From Nonomuraea montanisoli (GTDB taxonomy: Bacteria > Actinomycetota > Actinomycetes > Streptosporangiales > Streptosporangiaceae): a stretch of 64,000 nucleotides of DNA. A program made the translations under genes and the position numbers. The notes beneath the pieces are model-generated. The model was not told the DNA's origin, ran no database searches, and was given only the letters and a program-made list of their open reading frames with translations. The stretch covers positions 124,001-188,000 of the forward strand of contig NZ_JABWGN010000001.1 of assembly GCF_013363975.1 (NCBI RefSeq). Direction: 5' to 3'. Numbering within the stretch: position 1 is the first letter of the stretch; each line of letters starts with the position of its first letter. Positions 33,685 through 42,330 of the stretch are shown here, piece after piece.

Positions 33685-34121
33685 GAAGAACAGTCCGTTT
33701 CGATGGAAGGCATGGCGAACATGCCTGCGTTGCCGGAGGCGGCGTGCGACTGCCGGGTGAGAACGCGGCAGGGCAGGCCGTGAGATGAAGCCGGCGGTCG
33801 ACGGCGGGCGGCCCCGTGCGCTACTGGTGCTACGGCACCTGTCGGCGGGGTCGCCTCAACTGGCGCAGGTCGCTGAACGACCGGCGGGCAGACCGCTTCA
33901 GCTGTTACGAAGACGGATGAACTTCTGGATCACGCCTGGGAGCGTATCAGCTCTCGGCGCCGCGCATGCGGCGCCGCTTCTCAGTGCGCAAGCGACTGAG
34001 TCCGGAACCAGCACTTCGGACACTTCTGGTCGAGTTCGCGTTGGATCGGTGGGAACCGGAAGCCTGGTGCGGGTGAGTTAGGGGTGAAGGGTGCGAACGC
34101 GCCCTGCGGAAGGACTTCCCT
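33685..34121. other. Intergenic region with perfect hairpin
   Basis: 437 bases without a supported gene. A perfect 9-bp hairpin CGGCGCCGC-GCAT-GCGGCGCCG lies at 33955-33976. GGAACC at about 34052-34057 resembles an ECF-type -35 element for the sigma factor gene that follows, but I cannot place a convincing -10. Confidence 0.4.
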
Positions 34122-34694
34122 ATGAGAGGACTCACCCCAGTGGCGGCCATCACCGACGCCGCCCTCATCGAGGAGTCGCTGGCCGACCCCGAACGGTTCG
34201 CGAGCCTCTTCGACAGGTACGCGGATGAGATCCACCGATATGCCACCAGACGCCTCGGCCAGGAGAACCTCTCCGCGGCCGACGACGTGACGGCGGAGAC
34301 GTTCCTGGCGGCGTTCCGCAAACGTTCCCGCTACGACCTGTCCAGATCGGACGCCGCGCCCTGGTTGTACGGCATCGCCTCCAATCTGATCGCCAAGCAC
34401 CGCCGTACTGAGCTGCGCAGGCTGCGGGCTCTGGCCAGGGTTCCGAGTCACGACGAGAACCCTTTCGAGCAGCGCAGCATCGACCGGATCGACGCCCAGC
34501 GGCTCGGGCCCCGCCTGGCCGATGCGCTGGCGAGGCTCTCTTCGGCGGAGCGTGAGCTGCTCTTCCTGGTCACCTGGGCCGAGCTGTCCTATGAGCAGGC
34601 GGCTCAGGCGTTCGACATCCCGGTGGGCACCGTCCGTTCCCGCCTGTCCCGGATCCGGGCCAAGATTCGCAACGTTCTGGAGGACACCCGATGA
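34122..34694 (+). CDS. ECF-type RNA polymerase sigma factor
   Basis: About 190 aa. Region 2 runs from FASLFDRYADEIHRYATRRLG to the -10 recognition helix around RYDLSRSDAAPWLYGIASNL. Region 4 is the C-terminal YEQAAQAFDIPVGTVRSRLSRIRAKI, which reads the -35. The gene overlaps the next one by four bases (ATGA), which is characteristic of sigma/anti-sigma pairs. GGAAGGA precedes the ATG. It probably directs its own operon and others in response to an envelope signal received by the partner. Confidence 0.92.
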   Translation: MRGLTPVAAITDAALIEESLADPERFASLFDRYADEIHRYATRRLGQENLSAADDVTAETFLAAFRKRSRYDLSRSDAAPWLYGIASNLIAKHRRTELRRLRALARVPSHDENPFEQRSIDRIDAQRLGPRLADALARLSSAERELLFLVTWAELSYEQAAQAFDIPVGTVRSRLSRIRAKIRNVLEDTR

Positions 34695-35719
34695 ACGAGT
34701 TCGACCTGATCAACGAGGCCCGGCCCGAAGTGGCGCCCTACGACCCCGGCGTCAAGGCCTTGGCCAGGGATCGGCTTCTCATGGCCGGCCGACCCCGCCG
34801 GTCCTGGCGCAGGCCGTACACCTTCGCCGTCGCCGGAGGGCTGGCGCTGGCCGTCGGCTTGGTCATGGTGAAGGTCCCGCCCGCCCCGAACCCGCCTCAC
34901 GAGATGAAGCTGCTGTCGGCCGCCGAAGTACTCCACCGCGCGGCGAAGGCCGCTGTCGACGAGATAGAGCCGCGCGAGGATCAGTACATCGTGGTGAAAA
35001 CCCTGCAGACCACCGACTACTCACTGGTGCCCTACGACAGGTCCCGAAAGCACTACTACCTGCGCTTCAAGGACACCGTCTGGCTGCGGGCGGGCGAAAG
35101 GCAGCGGGGGCAGTTCGTCGACGGGGTGCGCGAACAGACGGTCATTGAGCCGCTTGCCTATGCCGGCCAGCCGATCCCGAAGTCCGCCTACGAGGACATG
35201 GGAACCAGGGTTGACCCCATCGTCTACTGCAAGAACGCCGAGAAGGACTACCCGACGATCAAAAGGCTGCCGACCGACGTGGAGGGCATGCGCGCCCACC
35301 TTGACGCCATGTGGAAGCCCAAGGCGAAAAAGCTGACACCGTTCCTCGCCTTCCTCGCCGCACGCGAGTTGCTGTGGCAGACGTACCTGCCGGCCGCGCA
35401 GCGCAGTGCGCTGTATCAGGCCCTGAGCACGTTCCCCGGCATCACCATCGACGAGGAGGTGCAGGATGCCGCGGGCCGCAAGGGCATCGGGGTGGGCTTC
35501 GTGAGCCCGGACGGGGTGCGCTGGGAACTGATCTTCGACAGGGACACCTACGCGCTGCTCGGCGACCGGAGCGTGGTGGTCGACGCCAAGGCGGCCAAGG
35601 CACCGGCCGGCACCCTGGTGGCCGCCACGGCGCAACTCGAGATCTCGGTCGCCGACTCGGCGCCCAAGGTCAAGATCGACGACAAGTTCAAGAGTGGGAG
35701 GTGGTGCACTGGCACGTAG
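34691..35719 (+). CDS. CU044_5270-family membrane protein, likely sigma-factor partner
   Basis: About 342 aa. An N-terminal cytoplasmic part of ~48 residues is followed by one membrane helix (YTFAVAGGLALAVGLVMV, residues ~43-60) and a large extracytoplasmic domain with VEGMRAHLDAMW and FPGITIDEEVQDAAGRKGIGVGF motifs of the CU044_5270 family. Members are found next to ECF sigma factors in actinobacteria and are thought to act as anti-sigma factors or sensors, though the N-terminal part has no zinc-type HxxxCxxC motif. Translational coupling (ATGA) supports the pairing. Confidence 0.85.
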   Translation: MNEFDLINEARPEVAPYDPGVKALARDRLLMAGRPRRSWRRPYTFAVAGGLALAVGLVMVKVPPAPNPPHEMKLLSAAEVLHRAAKAAVDEIEPREDQYIVVKTLQTTDYSLVPYDRSRKHYYLRFKDTVWLRAGERQRGQFVDGVREQTVIEPLAYAGQPIPKSAYEDMGTRVDPIVYCKNAEKDYPTIKRLPTDVEGMRAHLDAMWKPKAKKLTPFLAFLAARELLWQTYLPAAQRSALYQALSTFPGITIDEEVQDAAGRKGIGVGFVSPDGVRWELIFDRDTYALLGDRSVVVDAKAAKAPAGTLVAATAQLEISVADSAPKVKIDDKFKSGRWCTGT

Positions 35720-35967
35720 TCCCGCCGATCTCTGTTCACCGGCGAACTCCTCGATACCGGCGTGGACCTGGCCACCGCGCACCCCTGCTCGGGCACGCCT
35801 CACCCGCCACGACGGCAGGTGGAGGCCTCACCCCCGGCCGGTGCTCGGAGACGGAGCCGAGCTCCTCGACGTCTCCCACGTGCGCTCATGGACCAGAGCG
35901 CGCGCGAGCTGCCCGGACTCCCGCGAGCCATGAGCTACTTCGCGATGAGTGCGGCCCAGGCCGCCGA

Positions 35968-36245
35968 GAGTCGTGGGCGCCCGTCGGATCCATCGTGGCG
36001 CCCGGGACGACCTCCGCGCCGTGGCGCAGGGCCACCTGTGCGTAGATCCGGGCGTCGGTGCCCGCGGGAAGCCGGATCCACAGGGCGGAGCCTCCCCGCG
36101 GTTCCTGCCAGCGCCAGTGCGGAAGCTGCTCGGCCAGCAGGCGGGTGATGGTGGCGAGCCGCTCCCGGCGGATGGGGTCCCGTTCGGGTGCGAGGGCCGC
36201 CAGCTCGGGCAGCAGCCGGGCGGCGAGCGCTTGGTTGATCTGCTC
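35968..36245 (-). pseudogene. Remnant of MocR/PdxR-type PLP-dependent regulator
   Basis: About 92 codons match the C-terminal part of an aminotransferase-like MocR regulator: NQALAARLLPELAALAPERD, LPHWRWQEPRGGSALWIRLP and AEVVPGATMDPTGAHDS. The PLP lysine, the GntR DNA-binding domain and the last ~15 residues are missing; after HDS the text becomes unrelated. Intact members are ~450 aa. Confidence 0.65.
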
Positions 36246-36264
36246 GATCGGGCTGCACAGCGGG

Positions 36265-36528
36265 GACCTGTCGGTGGCGGACGCGACGCGCCGGTTCACC
36301 GAGGACGCGTTCCTGCGGGGCCGCACCGCCACCAGGGCGGCGCACCGGCTGTTGCTCGACCCGCTCTGCGGGGGGTACGCGTGGGGCAAGCTGGCCATCC
36401 GCGACCTGCGGGACCAGGCGCGCGAGCGCTGGGGCGCCGGGTACTCGCTCCGCAGGTTCCACACCGCCCTGTTCGACCTCGGCGCTCCGCCGCTCGGCCT
36501 CCTGGACACCGCGCTGGAGCGCGGCTGA
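36265..36528 (+). pseudogene. Remnant of a DUF885-family protein (C-terminal end)
   Basis: About 87 codons match the end of a DUF885 protein: SVADATRRFTEDAFL, GKLAIRDLRDQARERWG, YSLRRFHTALFDLGAPPLG, ending in a natural TGA at 36528. Intact members are 500-600 aa. The upstream end runs into the antisense MocR remnant within about 20 bases, so a recombination joint lies near 36245-36265. Confidence 0.7.
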
Positions 36529-36704
36529 CGCCGGGGCGGTGCCGGCCCAACCGAAAGGTCGTGCTGTTCACGGTGGCGTTCCTGACCTCCGGTCACCGGC
36601 CCAGGAGTGGGTCCGGCCCCACCCGCCCGTACGGCCAAGCCCATATCGGGCCAGGCCAGGCGCTCCATAGCATCGCCTCGTCAACGACACGGAGGAGAAC
36701 AGTC

Positions 36705-37145
36705 ATGGCGAGCTCCAGCGACAGCACGACCGCGACGGCGCACCTCGGCGACGCCCGCACCCAGGAGGCCTTCGCCACGGTGAAGAAGTGCGTCACGCTC
36801 TTCGGTGCCGTCAGCGCCGTCGTCCTCGGGGTGGTCGCCGTGATGGCGTTCACCGGCCACGAGGCGACCTCGTTCATGTGGATCCGGGGAGCCGTCCTGC
36901 TCGCGGTCACCCCGCTGATCCACCGGATGACCGTCCGCGCCTCGGAGGGGTCGTACAAGGCGTTCGACCGCGTGCGCACCCTGTCCACCGTCATGCCGAT
37001 CGCGATCATCGGCGTCGACCTGATCCCCGGCCTCTGCCCCGCGTGGTACGCCGTGCTCCAGGGCCTGTCGGCGCCGGCCCTGATCGGCGTCGCCTTCGTC
37101 ACCCGCGGTTCCGCGCTGAGCGCCGCCTTCCCCAAGAAGAAGTGA
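36705..37145 (+). CDS. Small four-helix membrane protein
   Basis: About 146 aa with four hydrophobic segments (CVTLFGAVSAVVLGVVAVMA; RGAVLLAVTPLI; VMPIAIIGVDLIPG; APALIGVAFVTRG) and short charged termini. The ATG has GGAGGAGA eight bases upstream, the best local signal. No family is recognised. It lies just after the MocR/DUF885 remnants and is intact. Confidence 0.7.
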   Translation: MASSSDSTTATAHLGDARTQEAFATVKKCVTLFGAVSAVVLGVVAVMAFTGHEATSFMWIRGAVLLAVTPLIHRMTVRASEGSYKAFDRVRTLSTVMPIAIIGVDLIPGLCPAWYAVLQGLSAPALIGVAFVTRGSALSAAFPKKK

Positions 37146-37467
37146 ACACGAATCCGTGGCGGGCCGATGGAGCGGCGCGGCTCGGGCGAAGAACAGCCCG
37201 GTGACAGATGCGGCGTGAGCGTACGGCCGGCGGGACTCGGTCGTCCACTCGATCCCTGCCCCCGAGTGGACCGACACCCCTGAGTGACAGCTCTCCAGTG
37301 GCGGGACCTGGTCGCGCGCTGGACGGTCGCGGTCAACTTGCAGGCCGAGGGCTGACCCACACCACTACGACCGGCTCGCTGCTGCTGGCCGGCCCGCCGC
37401 GGGCGGTTGCGGGGGTGGCGGCCGGGTTCGGGATCGGCATGGTGGCCGCGATCATTATCGGCCGGTG
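37146..37467. other. Intergenic stretch without a supported gene
   Basis: 322 bases between convergent genes. No open frame with coherent protein text, no T-rich terminator and no repeat is seen. Confidence 0.5.
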
Positions 37468-38835
37468 TCAGGGCAGCAGCGCGGCGGCCTTGACCTTGTG
37501 CAGGTGGATCACGATGTCGAAGGACTTGCCGACAGCGACCTTGGTGGCCTGTTCGGGTGACCAGAAGCCGCCGCCGATGAGACGGGTGGGGCGGCTTTCG
37601 GCCAGCCAGGTCCGCGCGGCCTGGGGCGCGGTGCGGGTGTCGAGGATGAAGTCGCGGTAGCGGACCTGGTCCAAGACGTACTCGTTGTAGTCGCTGCCGG
37701 CGGCGTCCACCGAGCCCTTGCACGTGAGAGGCCGCTCAGCCGGACGTGAACCGGCCGGGCACTCGCCCTTGTCGATCAGGAAGTTGTAGCCGCCCTGGTC
37801 GAAGGAGGTGCCGACGGTGACGAAGCGGCGGCCCAGACGCTCGTGCAGGACGCCGCCCATCGGGGCGGGGACGAACATCGTGTCGATCGGGGTGTAGCTG
37901 ATGTGCGCGTTCAGCCCCGACATCTGGATCTTGTGGCCGGTCGTCTTGTTCCACCAGATGACGTTGTCGGCCATGGCCTTGTCCCGGTACTCCTGAGCCT
38001 GGCGGCGACCGTCGGCGGTGGCCTGGTCGAAGGCGAAGTCGGTGAAGGTCTGCGACAGGGCCCGGGCGTGCTGCAGGGCCCACCGGTAGTCTTCGGCGTC
38101 GGCGCCGGGTGCCTGCTCGGCCAGCAGGTGCAGGGCCTTGGTGGCGCGCTGGGCGTGGTCCTGGCGGGTGGCCAGCGGCTGGGACAGCGCGATGCCCATG
38201 TACTGCCCGGCGTTGGGGGTGGTGGGCCGCAGCCCGTCGTACAGCTGGGTGAACTGCTCCAGCAGGTCGGGATGGTGCTGCTTGACGTAGGCGAGGACCT
38301 TGTCGAACAGGACGTCGCCGGGATAGAGCAGGTCGGCGCCCATGAACTGCACCTTGGCCTGGTGCGTGGCGTTGTAGGAGCGCATCCAGGTGATCAGTTC
38401 GAGGAACTCGCGGTTGTCGAACAGGTCGTAGGGGCCCTTGACCTCGTTGTGCATGATCGTGCGCGGGTCACCTTCGCCGTTGAGGACGTAGTCGTTGAGC
38501 CGCACGCCGGTGCTCCAGCTCAGCTCCCGGGCGAACGTGGTGAAGCCCTTGTCGGTGACGAGGTAGCGCAGCAGCCGGTGGTTGAGGGTGTAGAACTCGG
38601 CGGTGCTGTGGGTGGCCTCGCCGACGCCGACCACCTTCGCGCCCGCCACCATCGCGCCGAACGCCTTCAGGTCGCGCTGGTCCGCCTGGGGGGTGGCGGA
38701 GGCCAGCGGCTCGGCCACGGCGTCGAGCGCGGCGACGACCTTCGTCTCACCGGTGTCGGCGGCGGCGGGGGTGGTGGCCACGGTGGCGGCGGCCAGGCCG
38801 ATGGTCAGTGCCGCGGCCCAGGTCTTGCTGTTCAT
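37468..38835 (-). CDS. Secreted erythromycin esterase-family protein
   Basis: About 455 aa with a signal peptide (residues 1-26, ending PAAAD). The EreA/EreB-type motifs are present: GEATHSTAEFYTLNHRL (the first catalytic His region), QVQFMGAD-like KVQFMGADLL, MSGLNAHISYTP and VTVGTSFDQGGYNF. Ere enzymes open the lactone ring of macrolides, but most family members outside the resistance clade are of unknown substrate, and those exported are rarely resistance genes. Export to the cell surface is unusual for a resistance esterase. The gene is monocistronic, 162 bases from a divergently regulated SDR. Confidence 0.88.
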   Translation of the reverse strand: MNSKTWAAALTIGLAAATVATTPAAADTGETKVVAALDAVAEPLASATPQADQRDLKAFGAMVAGAKVVGVGEATHSTAEFYTLNHRLLRYLVTDKGFTTFARELSWSTGVRLNDYVLNGEGDPRTIMHNEVKGPYDLFDNREFLELITWMRSYNATHQAKVQFMGADLLYPGDVLFDKVLAYVKQHHPDLLEQFTQLYDGLRPTTPNAGQYMGIALSQPLATRQDHAQRATKALHLLAEQAPGADAEDYRWALQHARALSQTFTDFAFDQATADGRRQAQEYRDKAMADNVIWWNKTTGHKIQMSGLNAHISYTPIDTMFVPAPMGGVLHERLGRRFVTVGTSFDQGGYNFLIDKGECPAGSRPAERPLTCKGSVDAAGSDYNEYVLDQVRYRDFILDTRTAPQAARTWLAESRPTRLIGGGFWSPEQATKVAVGKSFDIVIHLHKVKAAALLP

Positions 38836-38997
38836 GATGGTGCTTCCATGGTCTGAGAGGTTGGTTGACGGATATGACCCTCGGGGCGGGCGCCGACAGC
38901 CGCCTGACAGGACGCCGACGGTGCTCGGCGAGCCTGTCAGCGCAAGCCGGTCGCAGCCCGGATCCGCGCGGATGTCGTCGGCGCCGTGCGGTCGTGG

Positions 38998-39771
38998 TCA
39001 GACGCGCGGACCGAGGAAGCAGCCACCCGAGGCGTCGATGACCTGTCCGGTCACCCAACCGCCCGCCTCGGAGGCCAGGAAGGCGACCACCTCGGCGATG
39101 TCGGCGGGCTGACCGACCCGGGGGATGGCGTTGCCGCTGCCCACCATCTGCTGAACCTGCGGGTTGTCGATCATCCACGGGTTCATGTCGGTCACGGTCG
39201 GGCCGGGAGAGACGGTGTTGACGGTGATGCCGCGCGCGCCGACCACCTGCGCCAGGGAACGACCCAGCACCTCCACGCCGGCCTTGCTCATCGCGTACGG
39301 CTGGTCCGGCATCGCGATCCTGGTCGCACCGGTGGAGATGTTGACGATGCGGCCACCGTCGTTCAGCAAGGGAAGGGCCCGCTGGGTGATGAACAGCGGG
39401 GCCTTGGTGTTGACCGCGATCAGCCGGTCGAACGCCTCGGGGGTGATCGTCTCGATCGTCTCGCCGGTGTTGATCGCGGCGTTGTTGACCAGGATGTCCA
39501 GCCGGGCCTCGCCGGTGTGCGCGCGCAGCCCGGCCTCCAGCGCGGTGAACAAGGTGTCGATGTCGCCGGGGACGCCCAGCTCGGCCCGGACGGCGAAGGC
39601 CCGCCCGCCGTCTTTTTCGATCAGCTGCACGGTCTCGCGGGCCGCCTGTTCGTTGCCGCCGTAGTGCACGGCCACCAGCGCTCCGTCGGCCGCCAATCGC
39701 CGCGCGATGGCCCGTCCGATGCCACGCGAGGCACCGGTGACCAGGGCTGTCCTGTCCGGCAGGCTCGTCAT
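38998..39771 (-). CDS. SDR-family oxidoreductase
   Basis: A classical short-chain dehydrogenase, about 257 aa. The NADP loop TGASRGIG, the NNAA strand, the Ser region VNISTGATRIAMP and the catalytic YAMSK are intact, followed by NTVSPGPTVTDMN. It is divergent from a LysR regulator with a shared 120-base promoter region holding a 24-bp inverted repeat, so LysR-controlled expression is likely. The substrate cannot be read from sequence. Confidence 0.92.
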   Translation of the reverse strand: MTSLPDRTALVTGASRGIGRAIARRLAADGALVAVHYGGNEQAARETVQLIEKDGGRAFAVRAELGVPGDIDTLFTALEAGLRAHTGEARLDILVNNAAINTGETIETITPEAFDRLIAVNTKAPLFITQRALPLLNDGGRIVNISTGATRIAMPDQPYAMSKAGVEVLGRSLAQVVGARGITVNTVSPGPTVTDMNPWMIDNPQVQQMVGSGNAIPRVGQPADIAEVVAFLASEAGGWVTGQVIDASGGCFLGPRV

Positions 39772-39856
39772 TGTGTCACTCCAGAAATCGCAGAATCATC
39801 CGGTGACTAGGATCGACGCGCACAAACCTCAGAAACAACGACAAGCTACGCAAGGC

Positions 39857-39880
39857 CACATTAACCTCTGCGTTAACGTG
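39857..39880. promoter_or_regulatory. LysR-type inverted repeat
   Basis: CACATTAAC-CTCTGC-GTTAACGTG is an inverted repeat with one mismatch in 9-bp arms, and contains the T-N11-A spacing of LysR boxes. It ends just before the ribosome binding site of the lysR gene, fitting autorepression. Confidence 0.65.
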
Positions 39881-39891
39881 GAAGGAGGATC

Positions 39892-40779
39892 GTGGAACTT
39901 CGCGACATCGAGATCTTCCTGACCTTGGCCGAAGAGCTGCATTTCGGGCGAACCGCCGAACGGCTGCGCGTGACCCCCGCCCGCATCACCCAGGCCATCA
40001 AGAAACAAGAACGCCAGATCGGCACTCTGTTGTTCGAGCGGACCAACCGCACGGTACGGCTGACCCCGCTTGGCCGGCAGCTCCGCGACGACCTCTGGCC
40101 CGTCTACCTCGGACTCCAGGACGGCATGCGCCGCGCCAAGCTTGCCGCCCAGGGCATCACCGCCGTGCTGCGCGTCGGCATGCTGCCCATCAACGTCCAG
40201 GACCTGCGCCCCTACTGGGACACCTTCCGCGCCCGCCACCCGCAGTGGAAGCTGCAGATTCAGCAAGCCTCCTTCGTCGATCCGTTCGCCGGGTTGCGCC
40301 GCGGCGACATCGACGCCCTGGTCTGCTGGCTGCCGGTCGAGGAATCCGACCTGGCAGTGGGCCCGGTTCTGCTGATCGAACCACGGGTGCTGGCCATGGC
40401 CGCCGACCACGAGCTCACTCGGCACGGCTCCGTTCGCCTGGACATGCTCGCCGACTTCCAGCACAGCGACGCTCCCTCGGTTCCGGACTATTGGGCCGAG
40501 GGCTTCATCCCCTCTCACACCCGTTCAGGTCGCCCGATCGAGCGCGGCCCTCGGGTGGGCAACACCGAGGAAATTCTCACGCTGACCAGCACCGGGGAAA
40601 TCGTCAACCTCTTCCCCGCCCACATGACGCGCTACTGGAACCGGCCCGACATCACCTACCTGCCCGTGCGGGACATCGATGCCCTGTCGTATGCCCTGGT
40701 ATGGCGTAGCGAGGCCGAGAACGACCTCATCCGAGCCCTCATCCGAGTCGCCGCCGACATCGGCCCCCTCGCCCCCTGA
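39892..40779 (+). CDS. LysR-family transcriptional regulator
   Basis: About 295 aa. The N-terminal winged HTH (LRDIEIFLTLAEELHFGRTA then LFERTNRTVRLTPLG) is typical, followed by a periplasmic-binding-like effector domain. The VTPARITQAIKKQERQIG recognition helix matches the large actinobacterial LysR subgroup that controls adjacent SDR genes. GTG start with GAAGGAGGA. The divergent SDR gene is the likely target. Confidence 0.92.
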   Translation: MELRDIEIFLTLAEELHFGRTAERLRVTPARITQAIKKQERQIGTLLFERTNRTVRLTPLGRQLRDDLWPVYLGLQDGMRRAKLAAQGITAVLRVGMLPINVQDLRPYWDTFRARHPQWKLQIQQASFVDPFAGLRRGDIDALVCWLPVEESDLAVGPVLLIEPRVLAMAADHELTRHGSVRLDMLADFQHSDAPSVPDYWAEGFIPSHTRSGRPIERGPRVGNTEEILTLTSTGEIVNLFPAHMTRYWNRPDITYLPVRDIDALSYALVWRSEAENDLIRALIRVAADIGPLAP

Positions 40780-41096
40780 GCCGCGAATCCTGGGCAGGTC
40801 GCGTCGGTCGCACATAGGGACCCACCCGCCGCGCGGGTGCGCAACTCGGGCGCGTTGTCCGGTACATCGCCCCACCGCGACCGGCACCCGGCGTCCGGCC
40901 ACGAACTGCTCCGATGCGACGAACCGCTCCCGGCCGCCCACCACTTCTCCGGCCTGCTGCTGTGGATCCCCGTGAACAAAGCCATGTTCCCCGTCAGCCC
41001 TGCCGCAGCAGGGGGGCGCGACCGCGCGTCACATGCCAGCGTCCTGGTAGAACAGCCCTCGATTCGGACCAGATCTCGACGTACGCCATCAGGGGC
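40780..41096. other. Intergenic stretch with short hairpin
   Basis: About 317 bases without a supported gene. A perfect 7-bp hairpin CACCCGC-CGC-GCGGGTG lies at 40823-40839, 44 bases after the lysR stop, and may end that transcript; it has no T-run. The stretch ends at the MerR-type promoter. Confidence 0.45.
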
Positions 41097-41127
41097 TTGC
41101 ATTCGGTACCTAGGTACAGGTTTACCG
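41097..41127 (+). promoter_or_regulatory. MerR-type promoter with 19-bp spacer; predicted leaderless start
   Basis: TTGCAT (41097-41102) and TTACCG (41122-41127) are separated by exactly 19 bases, the overlong spacing used by MerR-family activators. A perfect 12-bp palindrome GTACCTAGGTAC (41106-41117) lies centred in the spacer, as for mer, cue and znt operators. The GTG start of the first gene (41135) is 7 bases after the -10, where transcription should begin, so the mRNA is probably leaderless. The MerR gene is third in this operon. Confidence 0.72.
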
Positions 41128-41134
41128 TCGAGAT

Positions 41135-41494
41135 GTGACCGAAGACATTGCCCTTGACCTGGGATGGGCTCCCACTGCGTGCACCCTGCCCACCGCCGAG
41201 CAGCCGCTTCGCGTGGCCGAGTTCGACGCCTTGTTCGCCGAGGCGGTCCAGGTCGTGCAGCGTCCGGAGGAGACGCGGCTGCGCCTGGAACTCGTCTTCA
41301 GCCCCGATAACGCCGCCCGGGTCGCCGAACTGACGGCCCGGGAGAACGGCTGCTGTTCCTTCTTCACCTTCACCCTCACCATCGCCGGCGGCAGCCTGGC
41401 GCTGGAGGTGGCGGTGCCGGCCGAGCACGTCGACGTGCTGGACGCACTGCAGGCCCGCGCGAACACCGCGACCGGCACCGTGGCCGCGCTCTGA
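41135..41494 (+). CDS. CC-motif protein, first gene of MerR-type operon
   Basis: A soluble 119-aa protein with no family I can name. It has a mixed alpha/beta pattern and a vicinal cysteine pair at ARENGCCSFFTFTLTI (residues ~72-73), which could bind a soft metal or metalloid. A lone Cys near the N-terminus (PTACTLP) is the only other. No signal peptide or membrane helix. The GTG start coincides with the predicted +1 of the MerR-type promoter, with no ribosome binding site. It is followed 13 bases later by the rhodanese-like gene. A role in binding or sensing the inducing metal is inference. Confidence 0.8.
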   Translation: MTEDIALDLGWAPTACTLPTAEQPLRVAEFDALFAEAVQVVQRPEETRLRLELVFSPDNAARVAELTARENGCCSFFTFTLTIAGGSLALEVAVPAEHVDVLDALQARANTATGTVAAL

Positions 41495-41507
41495 GCCGAG
41501 GGAGACG

Positions 41508-41867
41508 ATGATGACGGACCGCATCAGCCGCGAGAACCTACTCGCGCTCCTGGAGACCGGGACCGGGCAACTGGTGGAGGCCCTGCCGGCCGACGGCTTC
41601 GCCGTCGAGCACATCCGCGGCGCCCGCGACGTGCCCGGTCAGGTGTCCGCTGAACCGGCCGATCAGGTCGCCCCCGATCGGGCGGCCACGGTGGTGGTCT
41701 ACTGCTCCGGCCCGTACCGCAACCGCTCCACGATCGCCGCTGCCGCGTTCGCCCGGCTCGGCCACGCCGACGTGCGCCTCCACGCCGGAGGCAAGCAGGA
41801 CTGGGCCGACGCCGGGCTGACCTTCGACGCCGGCCGCGCGACCACCGGAGCGGGGCGGCCGGCGTGA
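41508..41867 (+). CDS. Rhodanese-like domain protein
   Basis: About 119 aa, a single rhodanese-like domain. The N-terminal ISRENLLALLE and IRGARDVPGQ elements are typical, and the active-site loop is TVVVYCSGPYRNRSTIAAAAF with the cysteine in place. The loop is longer than in thiosulfate sulfurtransferases and resembles loops in stand-alone rhodaneses linked to metalloid or sulfur stress. It could carry persulfide or reduce an oxyanion. Two ATGs (41508 and 41511) are possible after GAGGGAGACG. It overlaps the MerR gene by four bases. Confidence 0.85.
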   Translation: MMTDRISRENLLALLETGTGQLVEALPADGFAVEHIRGARDVPGQVSAEPADQVAPDRAATVVVYCSGPYRNRSTIAAAAFARLGHADVRLHAGGKQDWADAGLTFDAGRATTGAGRPA

Positions 41868-42325
41868 GACAGGACATCGAGCTGCAGGGATCGGGCGGGC
41901 CCTACCTGCGCAGCGGGCAGGTGGCCGAGCAGGCCGGAGTCAACCCGCAGACCCTGCGCTACTACGAACGCCGCGGGCTGATCGCCGAACCGGCGCGCAG
42001 CCCCGGCGGGCATCGCACCTACCCACCCGAGACCGTCACCCTGCTGACCGTGATCAAAGCCGCACAGCGGCTCGGCTTCACCCTGGAGGAGGTGGCCGAG
42101 CTGATCGACACCGGCCGGCGCGGCCACTCCACTCCTGACCTGCGCGAGCGCGCCCAGGAAAAGATCGCCGAGGTCGACGCGCGGATCGCCGACCTGACCA
42201 CCATCCGGCGCGCGCTGAGCGCGGTGGTCAGCGCCGGCTGTGACAGCCTGACCCACTGCACCTGCCCCGACTGCCCACTGCCCTTCGCCGACCTGGCCGC
42301 CGGCCGCACCCGTGAGGAGAGGTGA
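41864..42325 (+). CDS. MerR-family regulator with C-terminal Cys cluster
   Basis: About 153 aa. The N-terminal winged HTH (LRSGQVAEQAGVNPQTLRYYERRGLIAEP) and dimerisation helix (ERAQEKIAEVDARIADLTTIR) are canonical. The C-terminal metal loop carries four cysteines in AGCDSLTHCTCPDCPLPF. The Hg-type MerR Cys at the start of the dimerisation helix (near GRRGHSTPDLRERAQ) is replaced by His/Ser, so this is not a typical mercury sensor. It should control its own operon from the promoter at 41097, which has the matching 19-bp spacer. The GTG start overlaps the rhodanese stop. Confidence 0.9.
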   Translation: MRQDIELQGSGGPYLRSGQVAEQAGVNPQTLRYYERRGLIAEPARSPGGHRTYPPETVTLLTVIKAAQRLGFTLEEVAELIDTGRRGHSTPDLRERAQEKIAEVDARIADLTTIRRALSAVVSAGCDSLTHCTCPDCPLPFADLAAGRTREER

Positions 42326-42330
42326 CCGCT

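Noticed and set aside
34052..34083. ECF promoter (GGAACC and a GTT-type -10) for the sigma operon
   Set aside because: The -35-like GGAACC is plausible but the spacing to the next GTT is about 20 bases, longer than usual; not called.
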